From: Acanthamoeba sp. SK_2022b
Taxonomy: Eukaryota > Discosea > Longamoebia > Acanthamoebidae
Direction of reading: 5' to 3'
Assembly: GCA_027943245.1 (NCBI GenBank)
Contig: JANDJZ010000406.1
Span: 1-32,972, forward strand
Length of the DNA stretch: 32,972 bases
Shown here in pieces: positions 21,446 through 32,911 of the stretch. The first letter of the stretch is position 1. Every line of letters begins with the position of its first letter. The notes below the pieces were generated by a model. The model worked only from the letters and a program-made list of their open reading frames with translations, did no database searches and was not told the origin of the DNA. A program made the translations under genes and the position numbers.

Positions 21446-22882
21446 TTATGGGGTGTATGTGAGAACATCTTGTTCCTCGGTGATGCTGTCAAACTGTTGT
21501 TCCAATTTGGAGTGAGGGTCATGATTATCTTCCACAGGCAAGATATCTTGCAGGAGTTGGATCAACCTTCCCTTGTCCAGCGTCTCTCTTTTGCCCAGGT
21601 TGTCTAAGAAGACCAGGCGCTTGAAGGGCTGGTATGTTGATATCTTCAATAAAGCAGAACTCACTACATTTCCTGCAGCTGAAGGTCCAGTCTTGGCTTT
21701 TCTCCCAGACATGGTTGCCCTTGAACTTGAGAAGACAATGCCTGATCCAGCGCTTGCCTTGCTTCCACCTATGCCTTGCTCAGAAACTGCCAATGGAGCA
21801 AATGAGGGAAGTGGGAAGGGGCACATAATGACAAGATGGCCAGGTAGGCTATGAAGCACCAGCATGAAATCTCCATTGTTCTGCAACAAGGCATCCACAT
21901 GCTCCTTGGCAAAGAGAGGCAGAACCCTGATTACACTGCATCAGCATTCTTAATTTGCATGAAGTTGAAGGATGGGGAGGTACAGAGCTGGGCAAGAAGC
22001 TTGCCAAAGCGATTGAAGGAGTGGAGAGTCCACATCAGGAAGGTGTTCCATTGTGCGCCCATAAAGCCACTTGAATGTGGGATAGTCCACTCCATCAGCC
22101 AATAAAGAGGCTGCCACTGCTGGGTCTGAGTGTCGAGAATGCAGAGCATGTTATTTATGGGTGCCTACCACGTAGCAAGAGACCCACCTGGACCCACACA
22201 GAACAAGTGATTGACGTTGCTTCTAATTGGAGTGCTGCCAAGCCAGAGCTCAAGGGTGCTAGAGATGAGGTTGACCGCACTTCTCATACTACTGTGAGGC
22301 TGGGTTCAGAGTCAGCAGTGCTCCACCAGCTTGAGGTACGTTATGGGCATGTACCTGATCATTGAGGTGATACCATAGCAGCTGCAGTATGGCCCTCTTC
22401 ATCTTGGGCCTATTCTGTCCAGTGTTGCTAACCACAACAAACTGCTGGCTCACAGTGCTCAGCCATTGGGCTTTGCTTATACCTGTGAACTTGATTCTAA
22501 ACATGCCCTCCATGGTGGGCAACAAGAAGGCAAACTTGAAGGTTGTCACCGCTGAGTCCAAGTCTGTCCTTGTGGTAGAGCACATGATACGGTTGTTCAG
22601 CCCTACTTCCATGCCAGCCTGGTCCATGAGCCTCCAGTTGGGGGGCTCCTTGGGGTCTGAGCCACTCCATGAGACGCTGATACACAGGGCCTTGGGCTCA
22701 TTGGCCCAAACGATGCTGAATGGCAGCTGCTGGCCTGGCTTGGCTTTCAGAAATAGGTTCTGCTGGGTCACCTGCAAGGTTGTGACAGGGGGTTGGGGGT
22801 CGACTTGCATCCTAACAAGGACTATGGCGTGGTGTCTAGCTGTTGGTGATGGTGCAAGCGAAATTGAGGAATAGAGTGCCAT
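21446..22882 (-). pseudogene. Decaying CudA/STAT-like SH2 transcription-factor gene
   Basis: Minus-strand coding pieces: 22882-22355 (ATG start, MALYSSISLAPSP), an intron with proper donor and acceptor to 22125, then an open frame to a stop at 21931. About there the frame jumps and continues in another frame to a stop at 21446. The first piece has a beta-rich region ending SQQFVVVSNTGQ, resembling the end of the STAT/CudA DNA-binding domain. Next comes a Trp-rich linker-like part (LYWLMEWTIP, NTFLMWTLHSF). The last piece has GDFMLVLHSLPGHLVIM, which aligns with the SH2 segment [18 protein letters not shown] of the RapGAP gene here, but the phosphotyrosine Arg is Val. Codon use is AT-richer than the neighbours. 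The break looks like a small insertion; an unusual intron remains possible. Family call is from motif likeness only. Confidence 0.42.
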
Positions 22883-23059
22883 CTCTTGCTTTGGCTTTTT
22901 ATGGTCTTTCGTGGTTGGCACATTGTGAAGCACGTAACAAAGAAAGCCATTGGCCAGGTTTTTGTTGTGTTGCGCGGATAGGTAGGGGATAACTTTGTGA
23001 CATTGGCGAGGCACGCGGTTGGTCAAAGCAAGGTGACACACTTTGTCGACTAAGGGCCC

Positions 23060-24932
23060 TCAAGCAGAAAGTGAAGTGGGGGCGTCGCCGAATGTCTGGT
23101 AGTTGGCTCCCTCGCTCGCAAGGCTCACCGCGCTCTCCCTGACCCGCTTCCGGCTGAGGAGGTAGTTGAAGGGGAAGGGCGAGATAAGAGTGCTCAGGAA
23201 GAGAGCCCACACCGAGACCGAGAAGGCCAGCTCGGTCAACAGGCCCTTGTGGAAGGCCTCGGTCACCAGCAGGAAACCCAGCTCGCCCCGTCCCACCTGT
23301 CATCGGCAGTTCCATTTAAAAACGAAGAAAAGAGAGTAAAGAACGAAAAGCGAAATAAATATAGTAATAAATATAGTAATAATAAAAGTAATTAAATATA
23401 TAATTAAAAACGAAAGAGAGGCGACGCTGACCATGGCCCAGCCGACGATGTCACTTTCCGCGGTCGATCGAGCAAAGACGCCTTTGTGAGGAGTAGAGGG
23501 GGGGAGAGTGAGTGTTGTGCGCCCACAGGCTGTCGATTAGGGCGGACCGCACCTGTGACATACTTGGCCAAGATGGAGACGACAGTGTAGACGAGTCCAT
23601 AGCTGATGGCCTTGAGACCAAACAGCTCGCGCAGCGGAATGGCGAAGCCGATGCTGGCAAAGAAGAGCCTGCTCCATTTGACACGCGAGGCGGTCGGGTT
23701 GAGTTCAAGGGCCAGGCCTTCCCCAGTCAACAGTTTGAAGAAGGGAGAGAATGGGGGGAGGGGGCACTCACCCGGACAAGGCCCCTTCGAATGGGCCCAC
23801 CTGGTGCTCCCACAACTCGGCGGCCCCCTGGACCTTGACGAAGGAGAAGCCAGCCATGAAGGCGCCCAGAAGGTAGGTGCTCTGCAGGAGGTCGGCCGTC
23901 ATGGTCAGGGTGAGGCCGTAGGTCAGCATCAGGAAGACCAGCAGCTTCTGCTTCCAGTCGCTCGGCATGACGTCGGCCTGTTCGGGTGAGCGTGGGTCAG
24001 TGTGGATACCTACACGATGACAGTCTTTTGCGGGCGGCGGAGAGGCGAGCGGGCTGGTTACCAGTGGAAAGAAGCGCCAGAGGAAGGGGAACACCCAGTG
24101 CGAGACGCCGCCCACGATCAGCATGACCAGGGACGTGCCCAGCGGGATGCCGATCGCCTTGGCGGCTTCGCCCACGCCCAGGTTGTCGCCGCCCAGGTTG
24201 GCCATGATCGCCAGGAGCAGTAGCGACTGCGCCGCGTAGAGCGTGAGCCATGCGATTTTGCTCATCGAGCCGGAACGATGTGAGAAGTGGATTGGTACCA
24301 ACACGTCATCGAGCATGGCAGCGGTGGTGATGAGGGACCCCAGCTGGGAGGTCTCCTCGCCGGCTTGCTGAAGCAGCTTCAGCGCTATCCCGATCGACGA
24401 GGGCGCCAGGGCAATACCTGCCGCCAGCCTTCCGAGTTATGGCAAACCAAGAGATAAAGCCTTCTCCTCCCTCAGGCCCAACCCCCACCATCTCTCAAGG
24501 GGGCTGGACCTCCATCTCCACAATTATATGAAAATCATAAAATCGTGTAGTACGATAAATTTGGATGATGAGGAAGATGGCGGCATACCCGGTAGTGGAA
24601 TCGAAGCCAAGCAGAAGGAAGAGGCCCCAACCGGCCAAAACTGGGAGAGCGGTGCCCGTAACCCCTACACCAACGGCGCGCCAGCCGACCACGCGGAGAG
24701 TGTTGAGATCCATGTGCAGGCCGCCGCCTTCCACCAGGAGCAGCAGACCCACGAGGCCCACCAGCTCGAAGGCCTCCGTATGTGGCACGAGGTCCAGCAG
24801 TCCTGGCCCTAGCAAGAGTCCGACGATGATCTGCCCCACCAGGGGCGCGCGGACGAGCGCGAACAGCTCACCCGCCACCCAAATGGCCACGAAGAGGGTT
24901 CCTACCGGCAGCAGCGACAGTGCCTCCGTCAT
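23060..24932 (-). CDS. CPA2-family cation/proton antiporter, about 439 aa
   Basis: Exons 24932-24589, 24428-24062, 23977-23772, 23668-23553, 23481-23432, 23296-23060; sum 1320 nt, phases match. Roughly 12 hydrophobic helices. The CPA2 layout is clear: VGQIIVGLLLGPG in helix 2-3, LEGG-type VEGGGLHMDL, then GIALAPSSIGIALKLL and MLDDV with the paired aspartates Asp155-Asp156. GRGELGFLL near the C-terminus matches the RGELG motif of KefC/NhaP-like carriers. No TrkA-N regulatory domain; it ends shortly after the last helices. Ion and membrane unknown. Within 24299-24264 a 36 nt in-frame segment adds about 12 hydrophilic residues right after the DD motif, where relatives run straight on; it may be a very short intron without a standard acceptor. 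Shares a 262 bp spacer with the facilitator gene. Confidence 0.88.
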
Positions 24933-25194
24933 GTTGTGAGTACGTTGGTCGTTTACTACACGCTCCCCCTTTGTCGGCTTGCTCTCGCAGCTGCCGTTGT
25001 GCCGGAGTGCCGTATTTAATTTTTATTAAAAACGGAATTGCTAATTATCTAATTGTGAAAAACCAAGAATACACAAACCGAGTCACATGCTCTGGGGTCG
25101 CTCGACACTGAACAATGTCAGCCCACCCTATCAGCTCTATGTACGGTATTGTTCTTGCTTTTTGTATTATTATTAATTCATTTTATATTAATTT
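24933..25194. promoter_or_regulatory. Bidirectional spacer between antiporter and MFS genes
   Basis: 262 bp between two divergent start codons. AT-rich on the right side (TTTATATTAATTTATGC at 25181-25197), GC-rich on the left. Both promoters must lie here, so coordinated expression is possible. No specific factor site recognised. Confidence 0.5.
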
Positions 25195-27398
25195 ATGCAA
25201 TTCATTGACGTCCAGGTGCTGGGTGTGCTGGTGGCAGTGAGCCTGCTGCAGCAAGCCGACCAGTGGGCCCTGCCCACGCTCCAGGCGTCCGGATTGCAAG
25301 TAGGTCCCAGTTCGGTCTGGTTTTAGTTGCGTGATCGGAAACTGGTGACACCAGTTGACCATCCCTCCCCTCGCGCAGTGCAATTCGTGCGGGAAAGAGA
25401 GCGGCGAGTTCTACCGACATTGCAGGGACCAGTGCCTCGAGCTCGGCGACATCGCCATGGGCCTCCTCACCGGACCCGCCTTCACATTCAGCGCCGTGCT
25501 CGTCAGCCTGCCGCTGGGCACGCGCCTCTTCTCGTCGCATTCGCCCAATCCCTTCCCACTGACCGCACTCGCGCGCTCACGCCCACAGGATGGATGGCGG
25601 ACCGATGGCACCGAACGTGGCTTCTGGGCATCGGGCTCGTGATATGGAGCGCGGCCACCTTCCTGGCAAGCTTCAGCGACGCCTTCTGGCACCTGGCGGT
25701 CTCACGCGTCGTCCTGGGCATCGGCGGAGTACCCCAACCCCCCCCCCCTCCCTTTGTCGTGCACGCGCGCGTGCTGCAACGGCCCATGATCACTGAAGCT
25801 GCCATCCCGCAGGCCACCGTGGCGCCCACCGCATATTCCCTTCTGTCGGACTACTTCCACCCCAACAAACGCGCCCTCGTGTTCGCGTTTTTCACCATCA
25901 CCATCTACTTGGGCGAATTGGTGTGCCCTCTCTCTTCCACTAGCCCGCTCCCCATTGCTGTGCTGCTTCCGGAGGGTGACAGTGGGGAGCGTTGCTGTGG
26001 TTGGGACAGATCGGGTTGCTCTCGGCCTTCATCAGCCAGCGGTGGAGCTGGCGCGTCGCCTTCGCAGCGTTGGGCCTGCCAGGTGTGGCCCATGACGTGG
26101 CAGAACACCCCAGTGGGCGAGCATGATGGACGACCTCTCAATAGAGCTTTGTGTGGCGCGTGGGGGGTCCAAAAGGGTTTGGCGTGGCCCTGCTGCTGGG
26201 CCTGTCCGTGCGGGAGCCGACAAGAGGCATGAGCGAACGATGGCCCGACGGCGGCGACGCGAGCGCATCCAAGCCTATCACTGACGACGAGTCCGAGCCC
26301 CCAATCGCCAGCGAAACCACTGGGCTCCACAGGCGCGCCCAGGCGTCGTTGCATAGCCCAGCCAAAGAGGCCGGCCCTGCCCGATGGATGGACGTCGTCG
26401 CCGGGATAGGTCACCGTCTGGCGTTCCTAGCTCGGCTGCCGGCCTTTGCGTCCCACTGCGTGGTGGCTGCCGTGCGCAACTGCGGTGGCTACGCGCTAGG
26501 GGCGTGGCTGCAGGTCTTTCTGGTGCGACGGCACGGCCTCACCCCGTCAGAGTTCACTCCATGGCTTATGGCCATCGTGCCTCTTGGTGCACCCTGTTCC
26601 GTATATTTTATTGAAGATTGTTATTTTAATTTTTATATCGTTTTTGGTAATGCTCAAAACACGTGTGCTTGTTCACTTATGGGTAGGGGGAGGGCTCGGA
26701 GCGACGCTGGGCGGTTGGCTGGCGGATACGTGGCACAAGCGGGACGTGCGGGGCAAGGCATGGCTGATCGCCGTGAGCCAGCTGGTCGCGTTTCCCTTCG
26801 TCTCCTTTTTCTTTCTCGTCGAGAGCGACGTGGCCTGCTTCATCCTCCTGTTCCCGGCCTACGTCTTTGCTGAGATGTGGTAGCCACAACCTCTCTTTCC
26901 TCTCTCTCTCTCTTGGTTATCCGTCTTCGGTCATGCCAACACAGTACACACATGCGCACGCACAGGTATGCGCCAGCGGCAGCCATCAGCCAAGACCTGG
27001 TCTTTCCGTCGCTCAGGGGCCTCGCTACGGCCGTCTACTTCTGCGTCGCCTCGCTCGGCGCGCTGGCCCCGCTGCTCGTGGGCGCGCTCAACGGCTGGCT
27101 CGACAAACGGGCGCCCTACCACCACCCGGACGACAGCGACCAAGACCAAGACGTGCTCGACCCCACCTTCCCGCTGGTGATAGTGGTCGGCGGGGCCTAC
27201 CTGCTGTCGGGCTTGGGCTTCGCGCTCACTTCCCTCCTCATGCGCGCCCACAAGCAGCGCATGAACCGCGTCCTCTTCGCTGCCACTCCCCGTCAACGCG
27301 CGACCATCGTCGCGTCCGAAGACGAGGCCAGGGCCTTCCTGGGGTTCGCGTACCGGCGACATGCACGGGCAGAGTCATTCTGTGACGTGGACGCCTAG
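25195..27398 (+). CDS. Spinster-like major facilitator superfamily transporter, 533 aa
   Basis: Exons 25195-25299, 25379-25517, 25589-25728, 25813-25920, 26010-26082, 26176-26586, 26687-26879, 26966-27398; sum 1602 nt, phases match. Both MFS motif A copies are present: GWMADRWHR (82-90) and GGWLADTWHKR (about 334-344). GIGGATVAPTAYSLLSDYF and AEMWYAPAAAISQDLV match the Spinster-type branch (sphingolipid/lysophospholipid or organic-anion transporters). Helix 1 carries QADQW where relatives have DR. Exon 2 encodes a Cys-rich loop between helices 1 and 2 (Cys36, 39, 50, 54). A long hydrophilic insert separates the two six-helix halves (about 205-270). The donor after exon 2 is GC (G|GCACGC); no GT donor keeps the frame. 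Start is the first ATG; an earlier exon is not excluded. Convergent with the trehalose gene, stops 69 bp apart. Confidence 0.86.
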
Positions 27399-27466
27399 CC
27401 AAAAAAGAAAAACTAATAAAAATAAAATAATAAATTATATTTTTAAAGGATTATTTGGGTCGGCTC

Positions 27467-30400
27467 TCAGAAGACAAAGTAGCCCGACGTCAACGACTCG
27501 AGGAAGTCGAGCACTTCGGTGGCGTCGCGCAGGTGGAAGGCCGCCTGCTTGTTCTTCTTGCCCACCGAGGCGATCACGACCTCTGTCTGATGCCCCGCAG
27601 CGCCAAGAAGACCTTCCTCGCTCTCACTCTCGCTCTGCGCACAAAAGACGACATTCAATATCACCAACAACATTCTCGCCCTCATAAAGAACGAAAGCGA
27701 AAGGAGAACGAAAGCTCAAGGCACACCTCGCCACCACTCTCGGGGCACAGGCGCTTGTCCACGTTGTAGTTGAAGAGCCCACTCAGCGCCAGCGTGTTGT
27801 CGCCCAGGTAGAGCACAAAGTCCCACTTGGACTGGTGCGCGTTGGGAGGGAGGGGAGGGGTGGAGTGCGTGTGTGGGTGAGGGCTGCGGTGCACGGTGAG
27901 CGGAGATGAGAGGAGCCACGCACCTCCTTCTCGTTGCGCAGGATGTTGCGGATGAGATGAGCCGAGTTGATTCCGTTGGGGCCCACCTCGACCCGCATGT
28001 TGTCGGCGTCGATTCGGATCGGCCACTTGCCTGTCCGTCCAAAATGATATTATTAAAAAAAGAACGAATAGAAATAAAACATGAATGTAAATAAATAATA
28101 GAAAAATAAATTTGATTTTAAAGGAAAAAAGGTACCAAAACTGCCCTCCAGGTGAAGCTGAAGTTCACGAGCCTGCGCTCTGCCGTACTCGTTGTCGGAC
28201 ATCCTGGGTCACAGAGCAGGCAGAGAGAGAGAGAGAGAAGAGAGCGAACGAGGAGATGAGGACGGCAAGAGAAACACGCACGACACGCACGCGCACATGA
28301 ACAAGCAAACACAAATACACGCACGCCACACACAGTCGCGCCATAATACGTACAGCGTGCTGTCGACAAAGAGAGAAAGAAAGAAGGAGAGGAGAGAGAT
28401 GAACGGGATTAGCCTCATGGTGAGTGAGACCGAGAACAGATAATTTCAGTTGTGTGTGCGTAATGTTTGACGTGCATCATGTACGTGGTGTGTGCGTGAT
28501 GTGCATCGTGATGCATCACCTATGTGTACGTGGTGTGCACAACAAACTGTGTGCGCGCGCCTGTCGCTTTCTCGCTTTACCTGTAGTGCCATACGAGGTG
28601 GTACTCCTTCACCTCCATCAGGCTGCCCGGTGTCCGCTCCGTGAAATGCTCAAATATTGGCTGTTTGGAAAGAGGAGAGAGTCGAGCGTGAGCACCGACT
28701 TGCGAGGTCGCGTGACAGAGAAAGAGGGAGGGAAGGAGCACCTTGATGGCGTCCATCCATGATAGGTTGATGTTGAATTCGGTGAGGCGTCGCCACTCGG
28801 TCGAGTGGGGCGGCCTTTTCACGCCCACCAATCCGTGGGTTAATGTAAAAAATCATCACAACAACAACGATGACACACGAGCGAAAGGAAGGGAGAGGAC
28901 ACCTGTAGAAGAAACCGTGCTCCGCGCCGAGCCCAAGCCCCGGCAGCGACTTGAACCATTCTTCCATCGTCTGTCGCTTGCGGCCGCTGGCGGAAAGAAA
29001 GAAAAAGAAAAAGAAAAAGAAAAAGAAAATCAAAAATCTGCGTAGCGGTGCCTGGCGGACGGCTCGTGGTGAGGGAAAGGGGAGGAGGGAGTTTGGCACC
29101 TGAGGATGACGACCACGTTGCGCGGGTCGCTGCTGAGCTTGGCCAGCGTGCGGAGCAACCGCTGGTCGGGGTGCCCCATGTCGGGAAGCGGGAAAAACGG
29201 CATGAGCGTGCCTGTGTTTCCATTTACACACGTAGAGGTCACTCAAATTGTAGTGCTTAAAATAATCAAAATATAAATTTAAAATATGTAAATAATAATA
29301 ATAATAATAAAGCAATCATACCGTCGTAGGAGAACAGGAGGAGTCGTTTCTTGCGGGCGTGGTAGGACTGGAGCACGCGCATCGTGAGCCCCGCCGGCGA
29401 TCGCTTCTCCATCTTCTCCTTGTTCTCGGCCTTGGTCTCCTCCCGGCCCATCTTGAGCGCGCCGACGAACCGCTCCGCCCACCGGGCCGCCGAGTTGCCT
29501 GGTTGTTTCGCCCACTCCCCCGGTCAGAGCAGGACAACCACAGAGATGGGGGGTAGGGTGCAGGTGGTTTACCCATGACGAAGTTGTAGAGGCTCTCGCT
29601 CTTCATCTGCCGCACCTCCGCGGGCATGGTGATGGCCTTGTGTATGGCGGTGGCCACGTCCTTGGCGTCCCACGGGTTGATCAGCAGCGCGCCACTGCCC
29701 AGCGACGACGCGGCCTGTCCCATAAATAATCATAAAAAATTGGAAAAAAATACCATAACACCAATAATAATAATAATGATAATAAATAATAATAAAATTA
29801 GTTTGCGCGACAAGAAGGCAAGTAGAGCAGGAATCGCGAGCGTACGCCGGTGAACTCGCTGAGGATGAGCATGCCGTGTCGCTCCTGCTGGCAAATGATG
29901 TACTCGAGCGCCTGCATCGATGCACGGGCGGCGGTGAGCGCTCCTCATCCAAGGGGGGAGAGTCCAGAGCGAAGCAGAAGAGCAAGGGGAGGGGCACCGT
30001 GGAGGGCATTCCGCCGCGGAGGGACGTGATGAGCTGTGCGCTCGCGATGGAGTACAGGGCACAGATATCCGTATCTGAATGTGTCCAAGATACACGGAGG
30101 AGTCAGTCCAGGTTTTGCAAATGAAATTTAAAAAATGCTGTTTTTTTTTAAATAAAATAAAAAACCGCAAAAATAAAAGTTATCCAAACAATGTTGTTTG
30201 GCGCACCTTCTACGGTGTGTGACATGTAGTGGATCGGCGAGTAGTCGGCCGAGGCGTACTGATGGTTGATACGACCCACCAGCTCGTCCACCTCCTTCTT
30301 CAGCTTCTTGTGCCGTCGGAGTTTGATGCGAGCGGGCAGCGCCACCTGCACCAATATCACCTGCCCAACAGAAATGACGTGCCATCAGCTACACACGCGG

Positions 30401-30590
30401 ATCGGGCAGGAGGGCGAGGTTTAAAGGAGAAGTGGGCGAACCTTGCCCCGCCATTCGGGATACTTGTTGAAGAAGTACATGAGGCCCTGCAGTTTCTGCG
30501 GGATGCCCTTAACGTAGTCGAGTCGGTCAACGCCCAGCAATATCTTCTTGCCCGCAAACTTCTCTTCGAGCTGCCTTATGCGCTCCCTGT

Positions 30591-30635
<45 letters not shown>

Positions 30636-32911
30636 GTGTGTGTTGCGTGTGTGCGTTGAGTGCAACTGCGTCGCTGCACAGTGAAGAAAAGAGGAGGGAG
30701 GGACCTGACAGCGGGCGTTCGCAGCACGCCCTGCAGCTTGGACGGGTCGATGCAAGCCGGAAACACGTCCAACGCCGTGGTGCGCTTGTCGTCGACAAAC
30801 ACGCGGGAGGAGGAGGTCTCCAGGCCCATCACGCGCGTGCAGGCCTTGAGAAAGTGCGTGATGTACTCCAGCCTGGATCGGGCACGCAACGTGTGAGCCT
30901 AGAAGCGAAAACGAAGGGAGGGGGGGAGCCTTCGTTCTCTTAAAGCGAAGAAAGAGAGAAGGTGCACGCGTGTCTCCGTACGTTTGAAAGCCCACGAGTC
31001 GGCACGCGAGGAACCCGTTGAGCAGGTCCTCGCGCGCAGGCGACGGAATGATGCGATAGACCTCCGACGACGGGAAGGGAATGTGCAGATAGAAGCCTGG
31101 ACACACCATCAAACGAGCGTGAGCGTCGTCATCGTCATGACTGATTGATCGATCAATCGATCGATTAGTCGTGATGCGAGTCGGCACCGATGCGCGCGCG
31201 AGGGATCTTGGCTTGCACGTAGCTCGGCACCAAGATCGTGTGGTATTCGTGCACCCAGATCAAGTCATTCGGTTGCAGCGAGATGGACTGCGCAAATGGA
31301 AAAAAGAAACAAAATTTAATAAATAAATAACTAAAATGTACAAATAATTTTCGAAAGAAAAAACTCGGATACGACTTGGGCGATGTGTGTGGTAAAGGGC
31401 AGGGGACAAGGGGGACACCTTGAGCAGGGTCTGCGCATAGAGCTGGTTGACGAGCTTGTAGGCCGCGTAGTTCTTTTCGTCGTAGTCCAGACTCGGCTTT
31501 TGGTAATGAAACAATGACCACACCATGCCTGGCCACGCCACACGCTCTGGTGAGTGGGCACGTGGCAAAAATAAATAAATAAATAAATAAATAAAAATGC
31601 GTAGACTACCGTTGGAGAAGTTGTTGTGTGCGGCGATGACATCGTCCTTGATCCACACCGGGATGCAGCCGTGCTCGTCAATGCATCGTCTTGTCAACTG
31701 GTTTGGGTCAGTACACCCACAGTGTGCACGTGCATGTAGCCATTATCGTGGCCTTGGGAGCAGTGAATGCGGACCTCCTCCCTGTCGTGCGGGTCATCGA
31801 CGTAGACCTCGGGCGTGCCCACCCACAGCACCGAGCTCTGCGGAAAGGCCGCAAGCCCGTTCTCCAGCAGCTGCGTGACCTGCGTTCACCACAAAACGCG
31901 TGTGAGAATGGGCCCGGCATGCCCCGGGGCACACACATACACACACCCAGTAGTGCTGGTATATTGAGTAGCGTGGCACACAGACGATGCACACGCCGAC
32001 CAAACATGTAACAGATAGTCACAAAGCGGGGTAGGGGAGCTCTTACGAGTCCTTTCATGACGTCCTATACGTAAAATGTACGCACATGGAGGAAATACAG
32101 GAGAATAGGCGCGAGGGTGAGGGAAGACGATTATATATATGTTACAATATTATTTTTTATAATAAATATAATAATCTAATAATAAAACCATAAAGAGAAA
32201 TGAGCTGGCCAGTTATACCTTCATGACTAGCTTTGTCTGGCGCTCCAGGCGCCACCGCTTCTTCTTGCCGCTGCCGCTATTCAGCTCCTTGAGCTCGCGC
32301 TCGCGCTCCTCGCTCTCCCGCTCGATGCTGCTGATGGCGCTGCCGCTCGACAGCGGTGGCACCATGTAAGCGTCGGCGAAGAAGCTGGCACTTGTGCCTC
32401 CCACGTCGGCAGCGCCGCCGGCACGATGATCGAACCGAAGGTTGTGAGCGTTGTAGGCCAGGCCAAAGTCCTCGAGAGCGCGCTCGTGGTCTGGATGATG
32501 TTGCTGCTTGAAGCCGTGATTGATGGGGCTACGCGATCGTTTTACCACCGTGCCCTTGCCGTTGCGTGGACCTCGCGCGGTGGCCCGTCTAGGAAGAGGG
32601 ACGCCGTGGTGGTGATGGCCGTACATGGACGATGTGGAGGTAGAAGACGATGATGAAGATGACATGGTGACGGAGTCCATTGAGGGATTCTCGTCGAGGG
32701 AGGCGATATCCATGCCATCCATCCTTGTTCTATGTTCTGCACCTTCTTCGAGGGTGATTTCGAGGGGCAGACGATAGCTGACGACGATTATGCGACCCTC
32801 GCTCTTGAATTTCTTGGGCGGCGGCGATGTGCCCGCGGCGGCCTGCGTTTGCAGGTCCATCTCATCATCCGCCTTTCCTTTGTCCTTCCGCTTCATGTCG
32901 TTCGATTCCAT
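27467..32911 (-). CDS. Trehalose-6-phosphate synthase/phosphatase fusion, 1002 aa, 22 exons
   Basis: Exons 32911-32219, 32064-32047, 31879-31721, 31697-31610, 31528-31419, 31287-31188, 31096-30982, 30872-30705, 30586-30442, 30360-30207, 30074-29998, 29911-29846, 29714-29573, 29498-29322, 29211-29100, 28986-28903, 28814-28742, 28660-28581, 28203-28136, 28030-27924, 27831-27727, 27634-27467; sum 3009 nt. GT20 synthase domain: RIIVVSYRLP (40-49), WVHEYHTILVP, FPSSEVYR, GVDRLDYVKG (Arg505, Lys510), ILSEFTGAASSLG. HAD phosphatase domain: FSYDGTL (734-740), LSGR (774-777), AEHG, FTERTPGSLMEVK, LGDNT (921-925). Several catalytic residues are replaced (see findings). Residues about 52-215 are a Ser/His/Arg-rich insert. 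PPKKFKSE near the start could be a nuclear signal. The frame is open to the right window edge, so an earlier start is possible. Role: trehalose metabolism or its regulation. Confidence 0.94.
28990..29030. repeat. (GAAAAA)n tract in a TPS-gene intron
   Basis: Purine tract of GAAAAA units in intron 28987-29099 of the trehalose gene (pyrimidine tract on the coding strand, just before the acceptor). Confidence 0.85.
30593..30631. repeat. (GT)n microsatellite in a TPS-gene intron
   Basis: GT repeat in intron 30587-30704 (CA on the coding strand), ending at the splice acceptor. Confidence 0.96.
31571..31594. repeat. (AAAT)n tract in a TPS-gene intron
   Basis: AAATAAAT repeat inside intron 31529-31609. 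Confidence 0.9.
32047..32064 (-). other. 18 nt microexon of the trehalose gene
   Basis: Encodes DVMKGL between exon 1 (ending KLVMK) and exon 3 (starting VTQLLENG). It is flanked by TATAG on the acceptor side and GTAAGA on the donor side. Removing it would keep the frame but delete six residues at the start of a conserved helix of the synthase domain. Confidence 0.7.

Noticed and set aside
26151..26873. 240-codon plus frame in the MFS gene
   Set aside because: Starts in an intron and reads through the 26587-26686 intron; only its middle is the real exon 6.
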